From: Phoronis ovalis
Lineage: Eukaryota; Phoronida; Phoronidae
NCBI GenBank assembly: GCA_028565635.1
Contig: JAOXYB010076610.1
Span: 1 to 23,423, forward strand
Reading direction: 5' to 3'
DNA: 23,423 bases
Positions within the stretch are counted from its first letter, which is position 1. Every line of letters begins with the position of its first letter. Positions 1-10,325 of the stretch are shown here, piece after piece. The notes below the pieces were generated by a model. The model saw only the letters and a program-made list of their open reading frames with translations, made no database searches and had not been told where the DNA came from. Position numbers and translations under genes: made by a program.

Positions 1-170
1 TATTTTTGTAAATGTTTTTTGTTTTTGTTGTATTCTTGTGTACAAGTGAGGAGTGATCATGTTAGACATTTTTTTTTTGTATTCTTGTTTACATTATATC
101 CTTGTGATGTATTTGTAATATGGGCTGGAGGCCTTACATTACTAAAATAAATGTATTATTATATGTATTA
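1..170 (+). repeat. Possible 3' tail of a LINE-like retroelement
   Basis: The stretch is T-rich and repeats the phrase TGTATTCTTGT twice. It continues as GATGTATTTGTAATATGGGC and a GGCTGGAGGCC segment, then ends in ACTAAAATAAATG. This layout of T-rich 3' UTR, short GC-richer segment and A-rich end looks like the 3' ends of some invertebrate non-LTR elements. No coding part is visible because the window starts here. The identification rests on general resemblance only; it could equally be an ordinary 3' UTR of a gene to the left. Confidence 0.3.
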
Positions 171-340
171 CGTGTAACAATAGTGGCGAGCAGTGTGTAC
201 AAATTGATGATAACTTATCATCAGTTAGAACGAATTTATATCGTAACTAGATACAGGTATTAATTGGTAAGAATATACAGAGTACAGCCAACCTGAGGAA
301 ACAACCTGAATGCAGGACACACAGGATAAATAATAATGAT

Positions 341-769
341 TCAGTCGGCAACAGGATTAACCATAAGAATTCTTCTGGGCTTTTTATTGGCAAATCTATC
401 TATGATACGCTCATAATCTAGGTTAATGTCTTTGTGGACATATAAAAGTAACATAGCATTTAATCTGTCTTGTGATATTGTACTTCGTCTATACGTTTTA
501 ACAAATTTCAAAACAGCGTGCGATCGTTCAACTGTAGCACTTGTAACAGGAATGGTGAGTAATGTGTACAAAATATAATATATATTGTTGAACATTACTG
601 AATTGGTTTGGGAAACGGTTTCTTTCAAGCTCTGAGGCTTTTCACCCACATAGTGCAACATATACAGACTGTCTGTATATCTTGGGAAAATCACGTCTCC
701 CCTATTTGACAGTTTTCTGTGATGGTGCTCTACTAGTACATGAGACAAATATGTTGATGGGATGGTGAC
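341..769 (-). pseudogene. hAT-family transposase, C-terminal dimerisation domain remnant
   Basis: An open frame of about 143 codons carries the hallmark end of hAT transposases, as in the ZMYM1-like and P52rIPK-like animal proteins. It reads LLTIPVTSATVERSHAVLK, then KTYRRSTISQDRLNAMLLL, and then a YERIIDRF-type motif near the C-terminus. In the family this block mediates dimerisation and completes the RNase H-like catalytic fold; the ERS segment is its most conserved part. The frame is closed upstream by a stop at 770-772, and no in-frame ATG exists in the open stretch. The DNA fold, the other catalytic residues and the zinc-finger regions are absent. It is therefore a dead, 5'-truncated copy. 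Further upstream (750-920, minus) there may be more decayed element sequence with stops and frameshifts. I did not find terminal inverted repeats. Confidence 0.88.
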
Positions 770-1137
770 CTAATATCCCATAGTACATGTTGAATTGTTT
801 TCAACGCACAGTTTCTCCCAAAAATGTTGCACTATTCAGTATTGGTCGCCAGTTAACATTGAAAAACAGTATTCTCCCAAGATGTCGATCGTGGCACAGT
901 GATACAGCGGATTTTGACACATGCTTTTTAAACACTAATGTTTTTAATAAGTGAGTACGTTCATAATACTGCCAGAAGCCCTACTGTGAATAATGTCTTC
1001 GTGTAAATCAAACAGAACTGTTAGAAATTGTATTTATGCGGGACGTAAAACACAAGTCCACGTGCTGGCGGATTAGAAACGAACGTATAACGCCGATGTA
1101 AGCGTGATTTCATAAAAGAAGCGTGAAATACCACTCC

Positions 1138-3624
1138 ATGATGAAGTCCACTGTTTTCCTAATTCAGATTCATCTTTTATTACAAGGTAAGATAGGATTT
1201 TCGACAGTGATTGTAAACACCATATTACGGAAGGATAACCAGCAGTGATCCAAGGAAAGAATTTCATCAAATTTAGATAGCATTGCACCGAATATTTAGA
1301 AAATTCTTTCCTTTTGCTCCAATTTGTGATAAGAAAGGAAAGAGGAGGGGGGGGGGGGGAATCACTAATTTCATGGTTGGTACATCCTTCACTCAAAGCC
1401 AAATTTTCCATTGATCATGTAAACATATATTCCCACAAGTTACGAAATACAACATCTAAATATATTTTATGACACAAATAAAACAGTAGTAGGCCTAGTA
1501 CCTAAATTATCATCATGTTACATATATGTTCTACTTTATTTCCAGGCACTTCTTTTATATTGACTGCAAGTGTTGCTGACTTTGACTATGATGCTGAATC
1601 TGCATATTTTCCGACGTAAGTAGATCCGTGTGTTGTAGAAAATATACAAAGCCAAGAAATTTATTTTGAGCAATTTTCAAAGAATGTGCTAACATTTGCA
1701 CTTGCATTTCTTTAAACCGTTAGTTTAGGAAGCTTACATAATTTCCATTATTTATCAAGTGTACTCGTCAAAACATTTTTACCGTATTATCAACTTACTG
1801 CGACGAAACACACATTTTTGGGATTTACGTTTTATAAATAGCGAAAATGGGTATGTTTTGCAATTATCCATATTTTGGTTTGGTGCAAACAACGCTGTAC
1901 ATTATTGTAATCATATGTTCTAATGCCTAACAAAGCAGCCATAATTTCGTCAAAATATACACTGTTGGCATATACATATTTAATCTTGGATAACATGTCA
2001 TCATCGCAACAAAGTATATATTAATAGGTACTTAATGTTACCTTCTAATATTACCAGTAAAGTACTTATCATACTATTTTTGCCACGACGTGTGCTTTTG
2101 TAAAGGCCGTGTAAAAAGACAATATATAAAAAAATATTGACAGACAAATTTCTTCTGCAGTGAAAGACAATATAAAGATCTTGTAGTTCCTCATGTTCGC
2201 TTAAAAAGACAGGTAACTCCTGGCAACGAAACTACTGAGACAAATACCACAGCAGCAGTAGCAACAACAACGCCAACAAATACAACCATGGCAATAATTA
2301 CAACAATGGCAACATCAGGAACCACTACTGAGGCACCACGAAAAACAACAATAATAAAGGTAAGTATATCTCTTACAAAAACAGCTACAAAGAGGTCCCA
2401 ACCAAAGTTAATACAACAACAATAATAGTAGCAACATCAGTTATAGAACAACCTAAAGCGAAAATAAAACTAATTAGAATAGTAGCCCTAACAAATACAC
2501 GGAAGAGGGCAGTGTGACGAAGAACACCAGGGAACAATACACGGAAGAGAGCAGTGTGAGGAAGAACACCAGGGAACAATACACGGAAGAGAGCAGTGTG
2601 AGGAAGAACATCAGGGAACAATACACGGAAGAGAGCAGTGTGACGAAGAACACCAGGGAACATGCAATATAGCAGCAGCAACTAGAGCAACTAGAGCAAC
2701 ATCATTGACAACAGGTACACGAGCAACATACAACGGCAGTACCAAGTAGGTGGGGTGGTAAATTATGACAACCACTCATTACTTGAAACATTGTACATCT
2801 TGTGTACAATTTAGTGATATATGTAATTGTTACTTAATTTGTGTGAAAATCGTTAGTGTATTATTTACAATTGTAAAAATGAAACCAAAACAAAATATGT
2901 AATGTTCCGGACAGACTATTATTATGAAATATCATGAAACCCGGGATACTTTACATATTACATATATGGTCATTTTTCACCAAGAGATCCCCAAATGGTC
3001 CACTTTTTATGGAAAGTTCCTACAAAAATCGGTCTACTAGTATTTCTTAACAAATATCCCGATGGATCGTATTTGTGACTCTTTTTACATTAAAATGGGA
3101 AATGAGTCCCTTTTTCGAGTAATAACCTTGAGTTTAGGAAGTACTCCCCAAATAGCAAATACGATTTACAATTATCAATAGTAATGTTTTTATTGTAGAG
3201 CTCCACATCCATAGGTTTTGAAAAACTATTAAAAGCGAAGGCACCAATTATATTCGGTATTTGGGGTGCAATCACTGCTATATCATTAATCTTCCTTTGG
3301 TACTTTAGTATAAGAAAAATGTGCCCATTGTGTAATCCAGAATTCCTTCGTCGAAGAGACGCACGAAAGAAGGAAATCAAAAGACAGAAGCTGAGGGAAA
3401 AGAGACAAACTAATGCCAACATTGAGTATAAAAAGAATCAGAATATCGATGACTCTCTTTTACCAGTGGATACGGAAGGTTTTATCGAGGGGAATTCCGA
3501 TACACAAAAAATAGACCTGGAGTGCGTAGCGGTTACAGAAATTCTTACTGAAGTAAATGTTCAGGGGGTAGGCCAGGACCAAACACGTCCCATCAGAGCC
3601 TTGACCTCAGAAACCAATGTTTGA
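1138..3624 (+). CDS. Mucin-like single-pass type I membrane protein, 247 aa, four exons
   Basis: The exons are 1138-1186, 1546-1615, 2161-2359 and 3199-3624. All introns are GT-AG, with phases 1, 2 and 0, and the joined frame is open to TGA at 3622-3624. Residues 1-27 or so form a signal peptide (MMKSTVFLIQ..., then SFILTASVA). An acidic stretch DFDYDAES follows. A basic RLKRQ site around residues 53-57 resembles a furin cleavage site. Residues 58-106 are rich in Thr and Ala with several N-x-T sequons, a mucin-like stalk likely to be glycosylated. Residues about 122-145 are a hydrophobic helix (PIIFGIWGAITAISLIFLWY). A CPLC motif and a very basic tail (RRRDARKKEIKRQKLREKR) put the last 100 residues in the cytoplasm, and these end in acidic, polar sequence. 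The start is the first of two adjacent ATGs. I do not recognise the family; it is probably lineage-specific. A role in surface adhesion or recognition is only an inference from its architecture. Confidence 0.83.
1347..1359 (+). repeat. Poly-G tract in intron 1 of the mucin-like gene
   Basis: This is a run of 13 G residues preceded by AGAGGA. It is a simple-sequence tract in an intron (1187-1545) that otherwise shows nothing notable. It is prone to length change and to sequencing error. Confidence 0.9.
2496..2661 (+). repeat. 42-bp minisatellite, about four copies, in intron 3
   Basis: Copies begin at 2496, 2538, 2580 and 2622, exactly 42 bp apart, and differ by only one to three bases. The unit starts TACACGGAAGAGAGCAGTGT and ends CCAGGGAACAA. 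Because 42 is a multiple of three, each reading frame repeats as a 14-residue unit. The plus frame reads TEESSVRKNTREQY and stays open through all copies; the minus frame is also open. The array sits inside the third intron of the mucin-like gene, right after its Thr-rich exon. High copy identity points to recent expansion or homogenisation. Confidence 0.93.
2673..2745 (+). other. Candidate alternative or decayed mucin exon in intron 3
   Basis: The stretch sits between an AG acceptor (TATAG) and a GTAGGT donor and is open in one plus frame, reading AATRATRATSLTTGTRATYN and then GSTK. The composition matches the Thr/Ala-rich ectodomain encoded by exon 2161-2359. It would enter in phase 1 and leave in phase 2, so it cannot be spliced alone between the phase-0 flanking exons. 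It is either a member of a multi-exon alternative cassette or a relic of a longer mucin domain. Confidence 0.4.
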
Positions 3625-3837
3625 TGTTTGCAACAAGTACCTTTTGTTTGTTACTACACAGTACCTAAATAATAGATTTAATATTTTCTGCTAACTAAAA
3701 TATAAATATGCCATGCAGTATTTCCAATGTTAATTTTGAGCCGACCAGCATTGTTCTTAATTTTTCGAGTGGAAGGCTTAAAAATCACACCTACGTAGCC
3801 CTTAGGCCACATTTCTTCCTGTAGTTCTGTTGACAGA

Positions 3838-3843
3838 AATAAA
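3838..3843 (+). terminator. Polyadenylation signal AATAAA of the mucin-like gene
   Basis: A canonical AATAAA lies 214 bp after the TGA stop of the mucin-like gene, in AT-rich sequence with no other gene before the convergent neighbour. This gives a plausible 3' UTR of about 230 bp. Confidence 0.6.
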
Positions 3844-4166
3844 TGTATCAAACAGTTAGTTAAGAATCCTAATATAATATAAAGAAGAAAACAGGATTTA
3901 GTAATGGATTTATAAGTACTCGTTTATTGTAAGAAGTAAAAATGAAAAAAGATGACCATATCATATATTTTATGACAAATAACAAATCTCATGATTTTTA
4001 TTCACGTTATTTTCACATTAGATTCACAATTTAATCCGAAGTTGAAAACCATTAGACATTTGAATATTTTATGCATCCCGCATTGATGATCAATATATGT
4101 TGCTAAATAATAGTTCAGTGTATTATCTACAATCCTAATGACCGGCGCACAAGGCGCGTACATTAC
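3844..4166. other. Short intergenic gap between two convergent genes
   Basis: The stretch lies between the end of the plus-strand mucin-like gene and the likely 3' end of the minus-strand GPI-protein gene. It is AT-rich with no supported coding or RNA feature. Confidence 0.5.
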
Positions 4167-4172
4167 TTTATT
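4167..4172 (-). terminator. Candidate AATAAA signal for the GPI-type gene
   Basis: TTTATT on the plus strand reads AATAAA on the minus strand, 940 bp after the stop codon at 5112-5114. The intervening 4173-5111 would be a long 3' UTR. It contains no supported gene, only a short duplication of TACCAGTAGTGGT at 4831-4856. Other A-rich signals could be used, so the 3' end is uncertain. Confidence 0.3.
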
Positions 4173-5111
4173 CACTGGCAATCTGGAGGCGACACAATTT
4201 CACGAAATCGTCAATCGATTTAATCTTTGGCAAATTTAGAACAGAATTTTTAACGTCTTTGATGTTTCTAAAATGCCATATAAACATTACAAATGTTTAA
4301 CAAAACATGCAATACAAAATGACCCATTCAAAAAATAATTTCATCGAAATATCTGCTCGATCTGGCATGACACATATATTTTGAAATCCCTATTTGACAA
4401 TCGATAATTAGGACCATGCAGCAACCCCAGGGCAGCAACCTTACGAGAAACAGGGACATTATAAGCAATCCTCAAAAAGAAGTTTTCAGAACTGCGGTAA
4501 CATGGGACGACTCGATCGAGTACGTGTGTTCAGTACGTCAGCAATGGCAATCCTCTCTCAACATTTCGCCATCCTATTGATCTACGTATTTCAGATAAAT
4601 ATCACAATATTGGCGCTAAACAGTGTTCTCAAGTTAGTAAAATTAATCGCTTTCTGTCATGGTAGTCTCGGAAAGGCTGACCAGAAAATATTAATATTGA
4701 AGCTTTGCTTAGGCCTATGAAAGGAAGTCATTTGAAAAAAGAAGAATTATTTTACCTTAAGACATTTCGAATAAATTTCATAAGTTGTGCCAATAACCTC
4801 TGTATATATTTCTGCATTTCACAGGGACATTACCAGTAGTGGTTACCAGTAGTGGTAGCTTGACATTTTACAATATCCTGTGCCCTTTGTTATGTATTCC
4901 AAATCGAAAACCGCACTTTGGAAAATCTCCGCTATAGGACGCTACGTACACTTAGTCCTACTTGCTTGAGGAGCCGGGTAGAGGACGTATACTCAGATTG
5001 TGGGTTGCATGTCTGTAAAACGTTCTTAGTTAGTTTCTTGAGATTTGAAATATCAAAATTTCTAAATCCCTTGCACATCTTAGTAATACCAATTACCTTT
5101 TGCGCAGATAA

Positions 5112-8100
5112 TCAAATGATGATGACAAATGTTAGTAAAATTGCAATAAATTGTGTCCTTATGTTTGATCCAACACTTTTAATTTGAGCAGGAGTGGATG
5201 GATTTGCTATGCCAAGCGACGTCGTTGTTTCGGTTACATAATTATTACTATTAGATTTTTCCTCTCTTATTAATGGAGTAGTCGGTAAATCTTTTATTCT
5301 ATCATACTGAAAATAAAAACATGATTAAAAGTTACAAACAATAAATAAACAAGAAGAGTACCTATAAGTACATGAAATATACAACAGAGCATTTCGAGCA
5401 ATCCATCACTTACTGTGCAATTATTATTTTTTTATGCGTATTAAATGCGAACAGACATTTAAGGGCGTTTAGCTTACATATCAACATGTAAAGATTCGAG
5501 AACGAGCTAGCCACACAGTATAATTCCACCGGCGGGCATTTAAAATTAATGTCGGTTCTGAAGTGCATAAATTAACCATTCACAATAGAGCTGACCATGT
5601 ATAATAACTGATAAGAAAAGTTATATGCAAAGCATTCAGTATTTAATGTTAATTTTTTACCTGTCTACATAGTTTTCGTATATGTTTCATTTGCCTTCTT
5701 ACTGTTCTCACATACTGACTGCCTAGTATTCCACAGTCACCCAGTACTGAGTGTAAACACGAGTGCATATTGTCATAATTTCTAAAAATAACACAACGGA
5801 ATATGTTTATATATAATACTATTACATTTTAATAGTAGAAAGGAAGCGTTCATAAAAATAAGCGCTACAATAATATTATCAGACTACTATTTAGTAAGGT
5901 ATCAAACTGTGCTGTCGCCCCCTATCGGAAGCTATAGATAGTAACTTCGCTAACAAAATTATATTTATTTAGCAGGTCTAGCCTAACAAGTTTTGCATTT
6001 GAAGACTATTAATAGAATAAAGTCGTCGTTTGGCGAACCATTACCTTTTTTCCCTGATAGTTAAGAAATTTGACTTTCAGATGAAATTATATTATAATAT
6101 AACATGCTAAATTACCTGCACAATTTTCCAACACCTGAGTAATTGCCTAACTTGACTGAAGACTCTATTTCGCTGTATTCAGCTTGAACGGGACTGGTAC
6201 AACGCCGCTGCATTTCTGTAGAGAAGTCAAAACTACATCCCCCACAAATAGTAAAAGCAAATACTGAAAAAAAAATTCCATTGAATTATATCATTAAAAT
6301 AAGAAGCCTGTTGACAATGTTTTTATAATACTAACAGTAATACGTGTATAGCAATAAACAATTTCTTTGTTCTACTAATAGTTTGCTTATACTGCGAAAA
6401 AAATTTGAAAGATAGATGTATCTATTAATATTAGCAATCTATTCTAGGACGTAAAAAGCTCACACAAGCCAGTCATTTTAGTTTTCATAATATATGTGCG
6501 TAATTGAAACCATTGTAATTTTTATCTAAATCAATATTTTAGGAATTCAGTGCCAAACAACAAGTTCCGGCTACAATTATGAAATGTAAATCTGACAATA
6601 CCACATGCGTATGTTATTTTGGATTGTGAATTTAATATTAGCAGCAAATTCATGCACCATTTATCTTCCTTTCATCATGCTGTTTTGCACTTGAAATAAA
6701 ATGAAGACGCGAAATCCATAAGGATTTATCAGGAGGTGAGATGTTATTGAGTTTACTGTGGGTTTAATTGAATTATCACACGAAGTAAATACAAGAAATA
6801 ATTGATGCAAAGAATTACATATGTACCCATTAATTATAGTAGGTGCATGTGGATTGAAGATTATACTGTAAAAGAAATGCACATTTACTTATTTTACATC
6901 GTTCTACCATAAAATACACAGTTCACAACCGAATCTCAGTCATTAAAATTATGTAAGAAGTCAAGTATCGCACATTTTGTAGCAAAAAACAAAAAATTGT
7001 ACATTTCAAGCTATTGCATAAAGTAATCTATACGAATGAACTGCTGTATAAAGCAAGGTAGAAACATTTCTGTGCACTTTTTGCGAACACGAAGTCGATA
7101 CCTTTTACCATCATATATGGTATTGTGATTTCAGTCAGATTTTCTGGAAATCATTGTTTAAGTACCTTGGTGAATACTTGCAGATTCTTGCCATCAACAT
7201 TGAGAATGTTATATTAGGAGCTAATGTATCAACTGTTTCTTTTTGTTGCATATTTGTGTACTGGCAAAGCAATATCTACAAAACTGTAATTACGAAAAAG
7301 TTCACCCTTACTTAAACCGTTTGATTCGCTTAAAATACTGTATGCATTCTGAAAAATGCATAAAATATATCCGAAAGAAATGCATGGAAACCTTTTTTTT
7401 TAGAAAATAGGAAGCTTTGGGATACAAATAAGATAAACTGACATTTATGATTGTTCCGATCTTTGTATTACTTATATATATTTGCGTTATATGTTATGTT
7501 ATTATTTGGCAATAAACATTTAAAAAAAAATCCAAAAAGTGTGGCACATTGACATGGACAGCTCTGCTATATGTAAAAGGTTAGGTCCTTAACCACACAG
7601 GGGAATCCAAGGTCTGAAACGTGTATCTTTTTCTCAGTTTCTTAATTTGATCTTAAACGGCAACATTTTTATTCAAACAAAAAGTATTGGAGACATTTCA
7701 GATAAGGACGTATGGGATTGATTTTGATTTAAACTTTTGTAAAAATATAAGAGGTGGGTAATAAATACTTGGCGATTGGCATAAATAAACAGGCAAGCAA
7801 ACTTTCTATATGAATCAGAATTAACATGTAAAACAAATTAAAGACTTAAGTACTGAACGATAATTAAACGCTACAATTATTTCGTTGTCAGAAAATGATG
7901 AATTTATTTCCTAATTAAATATCAAGATGCTTTGCTCGTACCGAGTTAGAATTATGCATGTTAAAATACTCTTTTATCATCAATCAAGAGCATTCAAAAC
8001 GCAACTGACACTTGACTGTGTAAATCAGACACGAGTCCGTTTTCTTTGAAAGAAGACACTTAAAAAATTATTTTAAATATCGTTGTGGTTCGTTTGCATC

Positions 8101-10167
8101 TTTACACGGGTCACTTCACATTGCTTACATGATTGAATTTCATGTATGGAAAACTTTATTACAAATTTAGTAATATCCGATGCATCAGACAAATTGTTTA
8201 ACGGAAGGACTTGTTTTCCTGGTAAATTGCTGCCATTTTGTGATATAACAGAATGAATAGTTAAAAAATTGTTTCATTGTCTTTTTGTATGACTATGATC
8301 GGATTCAAAACACGCGATGTGTATAAAATGTTATCGTACATTATAATTCCAAAATAATCATTTGGGAATGAAAACTCTCATCGAATTTCTGTATCATAGC
8401 ATTTTGTTAAAAAAAATCGAATTATGCTGTATGAACTCCAATACAATTTCACTGAAAGAACAAACCCAATAGCAAATTTTCTCGAGAAAAAAATATGCAC
8501 TTAATAATTACGACACATTTCATGAGCTCATAAAAATATAGATCTATCCTAAAGTCACAGGCAATGAAAAATGTACTGGTGTTACGTACATACAAAACTT
8601 TCATAAAAAATTACTTCGTTTCGGACTTGATGGCGTTGATGAGACAAAACTTGTGATTGTGAAATGCCACATGTGACTGACACATCCCTTTTGAGCGATT
8701 ATCAAGTACAAAGCCCCATAAAGCGTTCTATTATTTTGCAGGCTTAAATACATTTGCTTTTCAATTGTATTACGTGTAGTATTTTTACATGAAGCAGATA
8801 CAAATCGTGAAATAGAAGGCCATCTAAATGGTTGCCAACTACTTCACATAAAAAGAAGCACAATAATCGTGATAGATACGGCTTATACCTCTATACTCGT
8901 CAAGTACTACTTGTTTTGAATTTAAAAAATACTTATAATTAAAGTAAATACGATATGCTTATTTGCTAAAAGCAGTATGGAAAAATGAATAACAAATTGC
9001 AATACACATTATATGGTTCATATTACAAAAAAACAGAATGTTTAGGGTCCCAAATCTACCAAGAATTTCATTTTGTTAAATGTTGTTTCATCCAATCATT
9101 TGTCAAAATTTTATTTGAGTATTGCCCAAAGCAACCTCTGTTCTGTATACTATAAAAGTATTTGCTATGGTTAATACCAGTATATGTATCTACATGTACT
9201 TGGAAGCCTTCGGGGTACACCAACATGAGATAACTGCAAGCAACACCTGTGAAAGTGGACACCCAAGTTTTACAATTTCAGAAGCCTAGTCAAACAAATA
9301 TCATTTTTGTATAAACATATTTAGGAGAATAAGTATTATTATTCCGGCCCCCTCCGGCCCAAGCAACAATGTCAGTGTTACTTATAGCTTTAATTTCAAT
9401 TTCCGCAAAAATTCATTGAACTTTATCCAATGTAAGCATCTTAACATTCAGATTGTTTTTATGATTTGAATTGTTTCACTAATGGAAAAACAAAATTATG
9501 AATTCTTACATAAGGACTGAGATGATTGTACTGCTCATTGCGAATTACTATTGATTGCACAAGTATAATGTAAAGGGTATAATTATAACTTTAATTGATC
9601 AAAGTGTGCTCCTGGCAATCAGCTAGATCTGGCAGTCAAATCATCATACAAACAACAACAAAACACACAAGTTTACAAGTACTTATAATGCAAAATTTAT
9701 GTTCCATTAGTGTCTTAAAGCCATGCACAGTTAAATCACGTCACAGTCGGTGATTGCTGCGTCAAAAAATGCTCAAAGACATTGAACTTCAATTAATAGA
9801 TAGATAATTTCACTTTGCAACATTGGAGATTTCATATTAAAAATGTATGTATGCACAAGCCGACGATACAAAGCAAGCATGCCGAGAATATAAAGTAAAA
9901 TAATAAAACACTACAAGATACTTCCGATCAATGTAAGTTGCACTGTATATAAGGGGTGTATAGAGACCCAAAGAATCAATATATAGCAATGAGTATATTA
10001 TTAAGTATAAGTAAAACATCCTAATATTCGTATTCAAAGATAGTGTAAAATACTCGTGCATTAGCAAGCAGACGATAACTTAATGAATACCTACCTAGAA
10101 TAAATATTGACTCAATTAATTTTCCTGTAGACCAGTTCAAATACAAAATGAATTTTTTAATCCCCAT
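5112..10167 (-). CDS. Secreted Cys-rich protein with a probable GPI anchor, 178 aa, four exons
   Basis: The exons in coding order are 10167-10095, 6263-6116, 5781-5661 and 5306-5112. Introns are GT-AG with phases 1, 2 and 0, and the joined frame is open from ATG to TGA. Exons 2-4 are firm. Exon 1 lies across a 3.8-kb intron but supplies the required phase and completes a hydrophobic signal segment (ESIFILVFAFTICGGC). The mature part carries eight cysteines: a CGGC pair, RRC, KLC, SCL, DCG and KLC, with the last ones set in basic, probably helical sequence. Next comes a Ser/Thr/Asn-rich stalk (TETTTSLGIANPSTP). The protein ends exactly at FIAILLTFVIII, with no cytoplasmic tail. Small residues (VGSN) just before are suitable for a GPI omega site. 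This order is typical of GPI-anchored surface proteins. I do not recognise the family; the Cys spacing loosely recalls small helical Cys-rich ectodomains such as CPG4/DUF19-like ones. It converges with the mucin-like gene. Confidence 0.78.
6979..7530 (+). mobile_element. 5'-truncated L1-like non-LTR retrotransposon, 3' end of ORF2 plus tail
   Basis: The translation begins with FKLLHKVIYTNELLYKA, typical of the region after the reverse transcriptase domain. After a stop and a frame change it reads LCTFCEHEVDTFYHHIWYC. This is a C-x2-C-x8-H-x4-C zinc knuckle (codons at 7073-7126) like that at the C-terminus of L1-type ORF2 proteins. It is followed by FWKSLFKYL and IENVILGANV, as in the family. 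A second frame continues as YLNRLIRLKYCMHSEKC. The element ends in AATAAA (7511-7516) and an A run (7522-7530). Several stops and frameshifts show it is long dead. It lies in intron 1 of the GPI-type gene, opposite to its transcription. I found no target-site duplication, and the 5' break near 6979 is approximate. Confidence 0.85.
7531..9067. other. Intronic AT-rich stretch without recognised features
   Basis: This part of the long first intron of the GPI-type gene has only short open frames and simple AT-rich sequence. The same holds for 6264-6978 and 9263-10094. I see no RNA gene or clear repeat in them. Confidence 0.5.
9071..9248 (-). other. Coding-like open stretch of unknown identity
   Basis: An open frame follows a good acceptor (CCACTTTCACAG) and ends at TGA 9068-9070. 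It includes YLMLVYPEGFQVHVDTYTG and NRGCFGQYSNKILTNDWM, with residue composition more like a protein than the surrounding AT-rich noise. It sits inside intron 1 of the GPI-type gene on the same strand. It could be an alternative last exon of that gene, a nested relic, or chance. I recognise no family. Confidence 0.22.
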
Positions 10168-10325
10168 TGTCTTAATCTAATCAGCATACACAATATCAGG
10201 TTTCCATTCTTATGAAGATCTCGTTATCTTATCACTCTGAATGAAAGAGAAAGCAAAACATTCATTCTTGTCGAGATAAGCGTTGTAATTAATAATATCA
10301 GGAATATGTACTCCTTGATCTTTTA

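Noticed and set aside
341-769. Working hAT transposase gene
   Set aside because: Only the C-terminal domain remains, with no ATG and an upstream stop. No terminal repeats were seen.
2496-2661. Direct repeats resembling a small CRISPR array
   Set aside because: The copies are contiguous with no spacers, and the setting is an animal intron.
2385-2681. 98-codon minus-strand frame with repeated FPGVLPHTALFRV units
   Set aside because: It is the minus-strand reading of the 42-bp minisatellite. A 42-bp period keeps any frame open, and nothing else supports a gene.
3090-3422. 110-codon minus-strand frame
   Set aside because: It is antisense to the last exon of the mucin-like gene, which has a splice-consistent frame, signal peptide and membrane helix on the plus strand.
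4502-5187. Two plus-strand frames of 72 and 89 codons
   Set aside because: They lie in the 3' UTR and last exon region of the minus-strand GPI-type gene and show no domain or splice support.
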